Source: an uncultured Lachnospiraceae bacterium
GTDB lineage: Bacteria; Bacillota; Clostridia; Lachnospirales; Lachnospiraceae
Reading direction: 5' to 3'
Length of the DNA: 64,000 nt
Assembly (NCBI GenBank): GCA_934899185.1
Contig: CAKXYI010000001.1
Location: forward strand, 248,001-312,000
Under the pieces are notes generated by a model that saw only the letters and a program-made list of their open reading frames with translations, made no database searches and was not told the origin of the DNA. Made by a program: the position numbers and the translations under genes. This document shows positions 45,413-53,959 of this stretch, in pieces (the stretch's first letter is position 1; each line of letters begins with the position of its first letter).

Positions 45413-46834
45413 TTATCTACAAACAACTTCTACCGGAATGTCTAAGATCTTTCCAACCTTTTCAATAACATCGATATGTCTGCCAATGGCTGCTGCCATA
45501 TGATGTGTCGGGCCTTCCTCACTCCAGCGGTTGCAGAATTCTCTGGCACCGATAGAGAAGCGGGTTCTCATATTGGTATCTCCAAAAGTAAAGATCGGGC
45601 CTTCCTCATTGACACCCTCTGCCACAACAAACTTGAAATGTCCGTCCTTATCCTGTGTGATGGCAAGATAAGTGACATCGCCTGCCGGTGGATAGAACTG
45701 GGTCAGATAACCGCCGCCCGTCTTGCCATGGAATACCGGCACGATCTTCATGGTTGGCTTTCTGTCTACGGAAATATCAGCATCACCCGAGCCTGAATGT
45801 CCGATAATGCAAATATCCTCGTTAAAGTCGATAGAGTACATCTCGGACAACTGACCAGTTCCGGCAATGGTCTTTAAGATGCTCATTGCCATAGCAACCT
45901 TGATATCGCCCTCTACAGCACATGCCGTGCCCTGCTTGATCAGCATTGAAAATGCAGGGATCAGCATAGAATCCAGTTTGCCGGCAACGCCCTGTGCAAA
46001 ACCGTCATAGTGGGAAGCAACCAACGCTAACTGCTCGTCCTTGACCCATTTTTCAAAAGCCACTACATATTTTGCCATTTCCCAGACTGTCTCAACCGTC
46101 GCACCGCCTTCGATATCAAAGGTATCTAAGATGTCTTCTGCCTTGGCACGGATGGCATCTTCATCTGTGATGTCATCGGCGATCGCCCACATTTTTTCCC
46201 AGTCAAACTGCTTGGTGTATAAGCCCATGCGGTTGTAAAGATTGGTCTCGTCGATATAAAGATCCATCATACCCGGATACGGACGACCGATCTGGGCGAT
46301 ATTGGTATCACGGAATCTACGTCTTACCTGTGCTGCGGTACACCACTCAGTGATCTGCTTTTCCACCTCAGCGTCACCGCCCTCAACAACACCTGTGATA
46401 ACGGCATGTCTCTTTCCGGCACGCTCCAAGTCTGCAACCATTTCACCAACAGCGCCGCAGGCGTAGAGTTCGCCAAGCCAGGTGGCTGTATCTGTATTGG
46501 CATAGTCCGGTGCTTTTTTCTTCTGCACATTTACCAGTACGACCGGTACATTCAGATCACGGATCGCCGGAAGCATATTGTAACTGGTCGCATAAGTAAG
46601 CATCTGTAAGATAACAAGATCAACATCTGCTGCACGGAACTTGTCTCCGGCTACCATGGCTGCCTCTTTTGTTGTGACAATGCCGCCGTCTACCAGTTCG
46701 ACACTGTCCGGTATGGTCTTTTTAAAATCTGCAAACTGTCCTTCAAATTCAGGAACCAGTGATGGGAACTGTGGTAAATAGGCTCCCAATGCGATGGCAA
46801 ATACACCAACTCTTGCTTTTGTTTCAACTAACAT
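45413..46834 (-). CDS. AraA/FucI-fold sugar isomerase, putative L-rhamnose isomerase substitute
   Basis: Aldose-ketose isomerase of the L-arabinose/L-fucose isomerase superfamily: N-terminal Rossmann-like halves with VDLVILQMLTYATSYNMLPAI and a C-terminal half with HSGSGDADIS and GPTHHMAAAIG, containing candidate metal-binding Glu and His residues. It is not the TIM-barrel RhaA family. At 473 aa it has AraA size. It overlaps the rhaB stop by 7 nt, has AAGGAGG upstream, and precedes rhaD, so it most likely converts L-rhamnose to L-rhamnulose in place of RhaA. That role is inferred from position. Confidence 0.8.
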   Translation of the reverse strand: MLVETKARVGVFAIALGAYLPQFPSLVPEFEGQFADFKKTIPDSVELVDGGIVTTKEAAMVAGDKFRAADVDLVILQMLTYATSYNMLPAIRDLNVPVVLVNVQKKKAPDYANTDTATWLGELYACGAVGEMVADLERAGKRHAVITGVVEGGDAEVEKQITEWCTAAQVRRRFRDTNIAQIGRPYPGMMDLYIDETNLYNRMGLYTKQFDWEKMWAIADDITDEDAIRAKAEDILDTFDIEGGATVETVWEMAKYVVAFEKWVKDEQLALVASHYDGFAQGVAGKLDSMLIPAFSMLIKQGTACAVEGDIKVAMAMSILKTIAGTGQLSEMYSIDFNEDICIIGHSGSGDADISVDRKPTMKIVPVFHGKTGGGYLTQFYPPAGDVTYLAITQDKDGHFKFVVAEGVNEEGPIFTFGDTNMRTRFSIGAREFCNRWSEEGPTHHMAAAIGRHIDVIEKVGKILDIPVEVVCR

Positions 46835-48228
46835 CCTTTTTCCTCCTTTATTTCAAATGAATGGAATACACATTTTCTTGCTTCTGCCAAGTCTTGCAGT
46901 TCGCCTGCGGCGATCATCTGCGCCATGATATTACCGATGGCTGTCGCCTCCGTCGGACCTGCATAGACCGTTTTCCCGGTAGCCTTTGCCGTAAGTTCAT
47001 TCAGGTAAGCGGCATTGGCACCACCACCTACAATGTTGATACATGGATAAGTCACATGTTCGATCTGCTCGATCTCCCTGACCGTATCGGCATAACATCT
47101 GGCAAGGCTGTTGTAGATCACGGCCGCCACCTGATAGATGCCCTCCGGCACTTCCTGTCCGGACTCCCTGCAAGCCGCCTGTACTTCCGCCGTCATATTC
47201 TGCGGTGCCAAAAAGCGATCGTCATTAGCATCCACGATCGATGTGATCGTCTCAGTTGCCGCATGTTCGCAGATAGAACCGAATCCCTCGTCCGGGGACA
47301 ACTCCTTGCGCACAGACTGGATCATCCAAAGTCCCATGATATTTTTCAGATAGCGGTAACGATGGTCGTAACCACCTTCATTTGTGAAATTGCACGCCAT
47401 ACTGTCCGGACTGCAATTTGCTGTCTTTAATTCTGTCCCCATCAAAGACCAGGTACCGGAACTGATGTAGAGCGTATCATCCGACAGGCTCGGCACTGCC
47501 ATGACCGCCGCCCCCGTATCATGTGTTGCCGGAAGTACCACGCTACAATCAAAGCCCACTTGATCCTGTATCGTCTGGCTCAAATGTCCGACCTCTGTAC
47601 CCGGCATTTCGATCGGCAAAAAGATGTCTCTCGGATAACCCAGTTTTGCGATCAGATCATAGTCCCAATCATTGGTCTTGGCATTGACCAGTTGAGTCGT
47701 GGATGCATTGGTATATTCCTGCTTCTTTACACCCGTGAGCAGGAAGTGGAAATAATCCGGGATCATAAGGAAAGTCTTGGCTTTTCCAAGCAGTTCTGCC
47801 TCCTGTGTCTTGTGTGCCATCAACTGATAGATGGAATTAAAGATCTGCTTCTGGATACCGGTCCTGGCATACAGATCTTCCTGCGGGATCTTTTCATAGA
47901 CTAGGGCATCCATGCCATCCGTCCGACTGTCGCGGTAGGCATAGGTATTTCCCAGTACCTGATCCTTGTCATCCAAAAGCACATAGTCAACTGCCCAGGT
48001 ATCGATCCCCATAGAGGTCGGGATCTTGCCGATCTTTTTACACTCTTTCATACCGGCGACAATCTCGGCAAAAAGACGTCCCACATCCCAGCAAAGATGT
48101 CCGTCCACCTGATCCATGCCATTATAAAAACGGTAGACTTCCTGCAAGCGCATCTTGCCGTCTTCTATCCAACTTAACATATGGCGTCCACTGGATGCGC
48201 CAATATCAATCGCTAAATAATACTTCAT
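46828..48228 (-). CDS. rhaB: Rhamnulokinase
   Basis: FGGY-family kinase that phosphorylates L-rhamnulose at C1. The N-terminal AIDIGASSGRHM phosphate loop, the RhaB-typical MGIDTWAVDYVLLD, the substrate loop THDTGAAVMAVP and the C-terminal adenosine motif VGGGANAAYLNELTA are present. 466 aa, normal. The start has a GGGGG ribosome site. First gene of the operon; no obvious promoter match was found just upstream, where the terminator of a gene remnant lies. Confidence 0.94.
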   Translation of the reverse strand: MKYYLAIDIGASSGRHMLSWIEDGKMRLQEVYRFYNGMDQVDGHLCWDVGRLFAEIVAGMKECKKIGKIPTSMGIDTWAVDYVLLDDKDQVLGNTYAYRDSRTDGMDALVYEKIPQEDLYARTGIQKQIFNSIYQLMAHKTQEAELLGKAKTFLMIPDYFHFLLTGVKKQEYTNASTTQLVNAKTNDWDYDLIAKLGYPRDIFLPIEMPGTEVGHLSQTIQDQVGFDCSVVLPATHDTGAAVMAVPSLSDDTLYISSGTWSLMGTELKTANCSPDSMACNFTNEGGYDHRYRYLKNIMGLWMIQSVRKELSPDEGFGSICEHAATETITSIVDANDDRFLAPQNMTAEVQAACRESGQEVPEGIYQVAAVIYNSLARCYADTVREIEQIEHVTYPCINIVGGGANAAYLNELTAKATGKTVYAGPTEATAIGNIMAQMIAAGELQDLAEARKCVFHSFEIKEEKGC

Positions 48229-48280
48229 TTGCTACCCCCATTTTTGATTTCTACTTGTATTCTACTGTCTGTCAGGGCAC

Positions 48281-48316
48281 AAAAAAAGGACACCTTTTAA
48301 CTAGAAAAAGTGTCCT
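48281..48316 (-). terminator. Rho-independent terminator of a gene remnant
   Basis: Stem AGGACAC/GTGTCCT with further AAA/TTT pairing and a seven-T tail on the minus strand, just after the remnant stop at 48333 and before rhaB. Confidence 0.85.
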
Positions 48317-48332
48317 GTGTTGCAAAGTTCAA

Positions 48333-48410
48333 TTATTTCTTTGTGATGTCATCCACCAGCCATTTGCCATCTGCCTCTTTGAGTAGAAGACATCCTGTAT
48401 ATTCCTGCGT
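48333..48410 (-). pseudogene. C-terminal remnant of an NTF2/SnoaL-like protein gene
   Basis: A 25-codon minus-strand stretch ends in a normal stop and reads GCLLLKEADGKWLVDDITKK, the typical last strand of an NTF2-like (SnoaL/DUF4878-type) domain, e.g. GKWLVDDI. It is cut off upstream by an in-frame TGA and has no start or ribosome site, yet is followed by an intact terminator. It looks like the tail of a deleted gene. The family call rests on a short motif. Confidence 0.5.
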
Positions 48411-48473
48411 TCACGCATCCTGCGCCTCCGTTGACAAGAGTTATTTTCAGAAAATTCAAATATCTTCTCCCCA

Positions 48474-48502
48474 TTGACGTGCCCCGCACATCCCGTTATA
48501 AT
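48474..48502 (+). promoter_or_regulatory. Strong SigA-type promoter of the MATE gene
   Basis: -35 TTGACG (48474-48479), 17-bp spacer, perfect -10 TATAAT (48497-48502). Expected start near 48509, about 140 nt before the MATE ATG. Confidence 0.85.
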
Positions 48503-48508
48503 AAACTC

Positions 48509-48567
48509 CTAAAACCTACATAGTTTTCGCTTTGTAGGATGTGGACTTTTCAGGCATAGTCTTTTTT
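48509..48567 (+). promoter_or_regulatory. Structured leader of the MATE gene, putative riboregulator
   Basis: The leader opens with a hairpin (CTACATAG/CTTTGTAG, one mismatch; 48516-48537) and contains TGTGG (48540-48544), which can pair with CCACA in the left arm of the downstream terminator and so act as antiterminator. A six-codon reading frame (ATG at 48539, MWTFQA) is also possible but has no spaced ribosome site. No known riboswitch class was recognised. Confidence 0.5.
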
Positions 48568-48612
48568 CGCCACAGTAGAATGTGCATTGCATTTTACTTG
48601 TGGCGATTTTTT
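48568..48612 (+). terminator. Leader terminator upstream of the MATE gene
   Basis: CGCCACA/TGTGGCG stem extended inwards by GTAGAATG/CATTTTAC pairing with one bulge, then ATTTTTT. It lies between a strong promoter and the MATE ATG, which fits conditional (attenuated) expression. Confidence 0.8.
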
Positions 48613-48648
48613 ATGCTTTAAAATATTTATTTTTGAAAGGATAAAAAA

Positions 48649-49986
48649 ATGAACCAAACATTTATGAAAGAAAAGAAGATACTTCCGCTGGTACTTTCCA
48701 TGGCACTTCCCATGGTACTCTCCATGGCTGTCAACTCGCTCTACAATATCGTAGACTCTTACTTCATTGCCAAACTGAGTGAAGATGCCATGACCGCTCT
48801 CTCACTGGTCTATCCGGTGCAAAATCTGATCACATCCGTAGCCGTCGGCTTTGGCGTCGGCATCAATGCAGCCATCGCTTTTTGTCTGGGTGCCAAAGAA
48901 CAAAAAGAAGCAGATAAGGCAGCCAGCCAGGGACTTCTCTTAAACCTGATCCATGGCATCCTGCTTGCCATCCTCTGTCTGGTCGGCATGCCTGCCTTTT
49001 TATCTATGTATACCAGCAATGCCAATGTGCTGTCGCTCGCTTTGACCTACGGGAATCTGGCATTTCTTTTTTCGCCTGTCATCACAGTCGGTATTACTTA
49101 TGAAAAGATCTTTCAGGCGATCGGTTGGATGAAAGAGACCATGATCTGTATGCTGGTCGGCTTTGTTGCCAACATCATCCTGGATCCGCTTCTGATCTTC
49201 GGTATCGGCTTCTTTCCTAAGTGGGGCATCTGGGGGGCTGCATTTGCGACCGGAACCGGTCAGGTCTTGACCCTTCTTGCCTACCTGATCTACTATTACC
49301 GCAGGGACCGCATCATCCGGATCGACTTTGCTGACTGTAAACCGGAAAGTGCCATGGTAAAAAGACTTTATGGTGTCGGAATTCCTGCCACTTTGAACAT
49401 GGCCCTTCCGTCCTTCTTGATCTCCGTATTAAACGGAATCCTCGCCGGATTTTCCGAGACATATGTTTTGGTACTGGGTGTTTACTACAAATTGCAGACC
49501 TTTATCTATCTGTCTGCCAATGGTATCGTGCAGGGCATCCGCCCACTGGTCGGCTACAATTATGGTGCCGGAGAAGGCAAACGTGTGCGCAGCATTTACA
49601 GAACGGCTCTGACCCTCTCTGCCATCATCATGGTCTTCGGGACTGCCGTATCCTGGTTGATTCCGGGCAAACTCTTTGGACTTTTTACAAGCAATGCGGA
49701 CACACTGGCACTTGGTATCGAGGCTCTGCGTATCATCAGCATCGGATTTGTCATATCGGCGGTCTCTGTCACAACTTCCGGCTCTCTGGAGGGCATGGGC
49801 ATGGGTATGCCATCCCTTGTCATTTCCCTCATGCGCTACGCCATCGTGATCATGCCGGCTGCCTTTTTGCTTAGTCATATCTTTGATGCCACCGGTGTCT
49901 GGATGGCTTTCCCGATCGCCGAAACCATCACCGGGATCACATCCTATCTGATCTGGTGCAAAAAACGCAGACTGATCCTGCAATAA
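48649..49986 (+). CDS. MATE-family multidrug efflux transporter
   Basis: Cation-coupled exporter of drugs or metabolites. Twelve hydrophobic segments in two similar halves and the N-terminal NSLYNIVDSYFIAKL motif, typical of the DinF/MepA branch of MATE. 445 aa, normal; GAAAGGAT ribosome site. Expressed from a strong promoter through a leader with a terminator, suggesting induction by a ligand or by stalled translation. Substrate unknown. Confidence 0.93.
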   Translation: MNQTFMKEKKILPLVLSMALPMVLSMAVNSLYNIVDSYFIAKLSEDAMTALSLVYPVQNLITSVAVGFGVGINAAIAFCLGAKEQKEADKAASQGLLLNLIHGILLAILCLVGMPAFLSMYTSNANVLSLALTYGNLAFLFSPVITVGITYEKIFQAIGWMKETMICMLVGFVANIILDPLLIFGIGFFPKWGIWGAAFATGTGQVLTLLAYLIYYYRRDRIIRIDFADCKPESAMVKRLYGVGIPATLNMALPSFLISVLNGILAGFSETYVLVLGVYYKLQTFIYLSANGIVQGIRPLVGYNYGAGEGKRVRSIYRTALTLSAIIMVFGTAVSWLIPGKLFGLFTSNADTLALGIEALRIISIGFVISAVSVTTSGSLEGMGMGMPSLVISLMRYAIVIMPAAFLLSHIFDATGVWMAFPIAETITGITSYLIWCKKRRLILQ

Positions 49987-50073
49987 AGATACCTTTACCT
50001 CTAACATTTTCTTAACAAAAACGCTATAGTATAAGGTAAGATCACACATGTACGAAATGGAGGAGGTTTTTAC

Positions 50074-51120
50074 ATGAAAACAGAAACGATCGTATTAAAT
50101 GAAGAAAGAAATGTGACCCTGACCACTTATCTCCAAGATTGTGGGGAAGGTTTTGGCTACGTTGCCAAGCGACCTGCTGTATTGGTCTTGCCGGGCGGTG
50201 GCTATCAGATGTGCTCTGATCGTGAGGCAGATCCGGTTGCCCTCGCTTATGCAAAAGCAGGATATCAGACTTTCATCCTGCGCTATTCCATTCAGGCAGA
50301 TGCCATCTGGCCAAATCCGCTCAACGACTATGAGGAAGCCATGACCCTGATCCGTCGGCACGCAGATGATTGGCACTTACTTGCCGACAAGATCGCTGTC
50401 ATTGGTTTTTCTGCCGGTGGTCATCTGGCTGCCGCTGCGGCAACCCTTGCCAAAAATCGTCCCGATGCCGCTATCCTTGGCTATGCAGTGACGAGCGAGG
50501 ATGTCAAGGGCTGCAACCCGACTGCCCCGGATACCATCTCTGCCGTAGATGCAAATACACCGCCTTGTTTTGTCTTTGCAACGCGTACAGACAGTCTGGT
50601 GCCGATCAACAATTCCATCGACTTTATGCGGGCGCTCTCCGATCATGGTATCGCTTTTGAGAGCCATATCTATGCCTATGGACCACATGGTTTTTCCACA
50701 TGCGAAAGTACCATACAGGATGTCCGTCCACAGACCATCTGCTCCCGCGTGCCAAACTGGGTAGGAGACAGCATCGGCTGGTTAAAAGATATCTTTGGTT
50801 CCTGCACCTTGGAAGGCATGACCGAGCCGCTCTGTCCAACGCATATCAACGATGACCATCTTCCTTATCTGACGATCGACTGCACCTTTGCACATATCAT
50901 GTCCCTTGCAGACGGAGCAAAATTACTGCAACCGATCATCGATGCCATGATCGCCGGACTGTCCGATCAGGCAAAGGGTATGAGTGCTGCTTTCGATGAG
51001 ACAAATGGTAGTTCCATGGTAAGCGGTATGAAGTTGCGGGATCTGCTTGCCTTTGGAAATATTGATAAAGAAAAACTTGCTGTCCTAGACAGCCAGTTGC
51101 GAAAGATCTCCGTAAAGTAA
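50074..51120 (+). CDS. Alpha/beta hydrolase (esterase-like) with extra C-terminal helical region
   Basis: Cytoplasmic esterase-like enzyme. Oxyanion-hole GGGY (41-44), nucleophile elbow GFSAGGH (S113), an Asp in RTDSLVP (about 180) and His in GPHGFS (about 207) complete the triad, as in acetyl-xylan esterase/BD-FAE-like families. Unlike single-domain members (about 250-300 aa) it continues with about 95 residues (about 250-348) that look helical and unrelated to hydrolases. It has GGAGGAGG upstream and probably its own promoter 87 bp after the MATE gene. No signal peptide. Substrate unknown, possibly acylated sugars. Confidence 0.85.
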   Translation: MKTETIVLNEERNVTLTTYLQDCGEGFGYVAKRPAVLVLPGGGYQMCSDREADPVALAYAKAGYQTFILRYSIQADAIWPNPLNDYEEAMTLIRRHADDWHLLADKIAVIGFSAGGHLAAAAATLAKNRPDAAILGYAVTSEDVKGCNPTAPDTISAVDANTPPCFVFATRTDSLVPINNSIDFMRALSDHGIAFESHIYAYGPHGFSTCESTIQDVRPQTICSRVPNWVGDSIGWLKDIFGSCTLEGMTEPLCPTHINDDHLPYLTIDCTFAHIMSLADGAKLLQPIIDAMIAGLSDQAKGMSAAFDETNGSSMVSGMKLRDLLAFGNIDKEKLAVLDSQLRKISVK

Positions 51121-51126
51121 GCAATC

Positions 51127-51177
51127 AAAAAGACTACATAGGATGTATGTTCCACATCCCATGTAGTCTTTTCTTTT
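51127..51177 (+). terminator. Bidirectional terminator between hydrolase and GH106-like gene
   Basis: Inverted repeat AAAGACTACAT-GGATGT/ACATCC-ATGTAGTCTTT with T-rich tails on both strands, placed between convergent genes that stop at 51120 (+) and 51189 (-). Confidence 0.88.
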
Positions 51178-51188
51178 ACCTTATTTTT

Positions 51189-53819
51189 TTATTTATTCCA
51201 AAGATAGACCTGACCGCAAAGACCGGACTTTGTGGTCGGCTTACTATCGCCCATCATCTTGGCACGCATGCCACCGGCGTTCTCGCGCCAGAGGGTTGTG
51301 GCAACCTCAATGACGATCTCGTTCTCGCCCTCTTTCAGGTATCCGCTCAAGTCATACAGATACTCCGGTACGATCTGTATGCCAAGGCTCTTACCACCCA
51401 CAAAGACTTCTACGCCCTCTGCTGCATCCGTGATCTCTAAGATCTTATCGTTGCCATCGCTCGTAATCTTGGTTTCGTATCGTACAAAACCGCAGAACTT
51501 CGGTTTTTCTTCTTCCAGATGATCCGGCAGGCTGATCTCTTTTGCGTCCGCAAACTTAGGATGGTCTAAGGCAGAACAGATACTGCGCTTCCATGTCTTT
51601 ATTTCTGTCGGCTGTTCCTGCTTTTCCTTCTTTTCATACAAGCAGTCTGACAAACGCTTTCCTACCGCCTTTTCTGCCAAAGATGGAGTATCGGCTTCCT
51701 CATCAAATACCAAGATCAGACTCTTTCTTGGTTCTAGAACGAAGGACACCTGACAACCGGCATCCGTCACCTGCTGATCCACATCGGCAATAACATTGTC
51801 CCACGCATCATAAGCATAGCCTTTCTTTTTCATCGGAAGGCTTACCTTGCCCTGATAGGTCTGCGCCGACTCATTGATCAGCATATACATATGACAGTCG
51901 GTCTGATAATGCATGATATGAATATATGGATTTCCCGGTGCGATCACGGCATCTTTGATATCCTCTTTTTCAAGATATGCCACCAGATCACCAAGGGCTA
52001 GCACCTTGGCATCCACGGCTAGTGCATCCACCTTTTTCGCCTTGTTTTCTGCCTCTTTTTTCATGGCATCTTCTCCCATGGTATAGGCATCCGGCAGGGC
52101 ATCCACATAAATGACATTGGATAGACCGGCGATCTCGATCGGCTGATACTTAGCATACGGTACGATCACATAGGTAAACTTGTCTGCCTGATCCAGATGA
52201 TCTAGTGGCAGGAAAGAAAAGTCGATCTGCGCATCATAAAGTGGTCTTGCTACCTGATCCAGACGCATACACTGACCGGACCACTCGCCTTCGGCATTGT
52301 AAAATACTGCCACCTTTTGTACGATCTTACCTCCACTGATCAGATTTGCCACCCGGTTCATATAGGTACACAAGTGACCGAAATGGCGGTACTGTGGATT
52401 GTGTCCGTGCGCATAGAAATGTGGCGGGCAATCCGGATCCGGATAGGCTTTCGGCGAAAAGGCATGTGGTACAAAATTGTTGACACCACGCACCAGAAAA
52501 TGATCTGCCAGATATTTCATATCGGTAACGCCTGTCTTCCAGCCGTAATTTCCAAAGATCTCACACATGGTGCGTCCCTGCTTGCTTTCTTGTAAATAGG
52601 CGGCAGATACACCGAGTTTTCCCAAAGTATAATGATAAAAGGCACCATTACGCGGTCCAAACATACCGGTCGTTGGTTCTTCTTCGCCCTGCGGCATGAC
52701 CTGACCACCGATATCGTCAATGCCCGCCATATCCTGTCCGTAAAGTCCACGGAAATAATGTCCCAAACCGCTTCCGGTGCAGGCATGAGTATCATCATCC
52801 TCGATGGAATGCCCGATATACATGACACCCTTGTCACGGCACCAGCCACCGATCTGCTCCGAAAAATCCTTTTTCACCAAATTGGAAACCGCATCCATAT
52901 AAGTTCTTCTCACCTGTGCCGTAAGAAGTGGGTCGCCATCATTTTTCCAAAGAAGCGGTAAATTCTTGCGATAGTCTACGCCCAAAGTTTTTTGCAGGCG
53001 TTCCTCCAATTCCTTACTCCAAGGCAGATCCTGCTCGGTCCCCAATACATTGTGCTTGGCATACAATATACCATTCCCCAATTCCGGCTCATCCGAAAAA
53101 AATCCCGCGATCGTATTACCAAAAAGATTTCCATAATGTGCAAAGTGCGGTTCGTAAACTGCCTCGATCAACTTGTGGCAGCTGACCTCATTCATCATAT
53201 TGATATAAGCACGATGCGGTCCCAAATTGCGCGACAGACTACAGACTGCCACCTGCCAGGTTCCTGCCGGCTTTTTCCATGTGGTACTGCCGGAAAGGTC
53301 GATCTCCTCACCCTTTGGTCCATAGGCAGTAATGCCACAGACCTGATCGTCATCATACTTTCTGGCATCCTTGGTAGAGCCTGCCATCATCATCTTCTGG
53401 ATAAAACCCAGTTTATATTTCGGTGGCTTTGCCAGTTTCTCTGTACGGAAGGTCACCTCTCTGGCATCCCCTTCATAGGAAAGGAATTTACAGAAAATGC
53501 TCTGTCGGCACAATTCCTGCGGTGCATCCTTTAAGGCACCATTAGCAAAACCTGTCGGGAAATGACTATCATCTAAGATCCAGACTTTCATCCCCAGTTT
53601 CTTTGCCTCATCTAAAATGACATCCATATCCTGCCACCACTTTGGTCCACAGAAATCCGGGTGCGGACGGCTTTCCACACAAAATGCCATACAATTTGCA
53701 TCATGGATGGCATTGACATATTCCCGCAAGGTGGCTTCATCTTCCCCATGCTGCCAGAAAAATGGGAGCATATGGTTGGTGACTTGTCCTGCGAGTAACT
53801 GTTCTACTACTTTTCCCAT
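51189..53819 (-). CDS. GH106-like glycoside hydrolase, candidate alpha-L-rhamnosidase
   Basis: Large cytoplasmic hydrolase of 876 residues. The N-terminal region has the barrel pattern of the GH106 superfamily (KKLGMKVWILDDSHFPTGFANG, then GFFSDEPELGNG with candidate acidic residues) and the C-terminus holds a GH2-like sugar-binding jelly roll (about 770-876, EGVEVFVGGKSLGI). No signal peptide. Family GH106 contains alpha-L-rhamnosidases, and the rhaB-isomerase-rhaD operon lies about 3 kb away, so release of rhamnose is plausible. Transcribed divergently from an AraC-type regulator. Family placement is from motif recognition only. Confidence 0.75.
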   Translation of the reverse strand: MGKVVEQLLAGQVTNHMLPFFWQHGEDEATLREYVNAIHDANCMAFCVESRPHPDFCGPKWWQDMDVILDEAKKLGMKVWILDDSHFPTGFANGALKDAPQELCRQSIFCKFLSYEGDAREVTFRTEKLAKPPKYKLGFIQKMMMAGSTKDARKYDDDQVCGITAYGPKGEEIDLSGSTTWKKPAGTWQVAVCSLSRNLGPHRAYINMMNEVSCHKLIEAVYEPHFAHYGNLFGNTIAGFFSDEPELGNGILYAKHNVLGTEQDLPWSKELEERLQKTLGVDYRKNLPLLWKNDGDPLLTAQVRRTYMDAVSNLVKKDFSEQIGGWCRDKGVMYIGHSIEDDDTHACTGSGLGHYFRGLYGQDMAGIDDIGGQVMPQGEEEPTTGMFGPRNGAFYHYTLGKLGVSAAYLQESKQGRTMCEIFGNYGWKTGVTDMKYLADHFLVRGVNNFVPHAFSPKAYPDPDCPPHFYAHGHNPQYRHFGHLCTYMNRVANLISGGKIVQKVAVFYNAEGEWSGQCMRLDQVARPLYDAQIDFSFLPLDHLDQADKFTYVIVPYAKYQPIEIAGLSNVIYVDALPDAYTMGEDAMKKEAENKAKKVDALAVDAKVLALGDLVAYLEKEDIKDAVIAPGNPYIHIMHYQTDCHMYMLINESAQTYQGKVSLPMKKKGYAYDAWDNVIADVDQQVTDAGCQVSFVLEPRKSLILVFDEEADTPSLAEKAVGKRLSDCLYEKKEKQEQPTEIKTWKRSICSALDHPKFADAKEISLPDHLEEEKPKFCGFVRYETKITSDGNDKILEITDAAEGVEVFVGGKSLGIQIVPEYLYDLSGYLKEGENEIVIEVATTLWRENAGGMRAKMMGDSKPTTKSGLCGQVYLWNK

Positions 53820-53859
53820 ATTTGATCTTCTCCTTTTGATCTTCGCTTATTTTATCTGT

Positions 53860-53865
53860 ATTATA
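53860..53865 (-). promoter_or_regulatory. -10 box upstream of the GH106-like gene
   Basis: Perfect minus-strand TATAAT 41 bp before the start, without a good -35, in the 140-bp divergent region shared with the AraC-type regulator; compatible with an activator-dependent promoter. Confidence 0.5.
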
Positions 53866-53959
53866 ACGCCTTCATTTCCAAAATAAAATCTCATTTTTAC
53901 GTCTTTTTATTGACGAAACTACAGATAATATCTTATCCTTAGGAAAAGGAGAAATGCCT

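Noticed and set aside
49429..50049. 206-codon minus-strand frame overlapping the MATE gene
   Set aside because: Antisense to a well-supported transporter; composition (Asp/His/Gly-rich) is typical of shadow translation.
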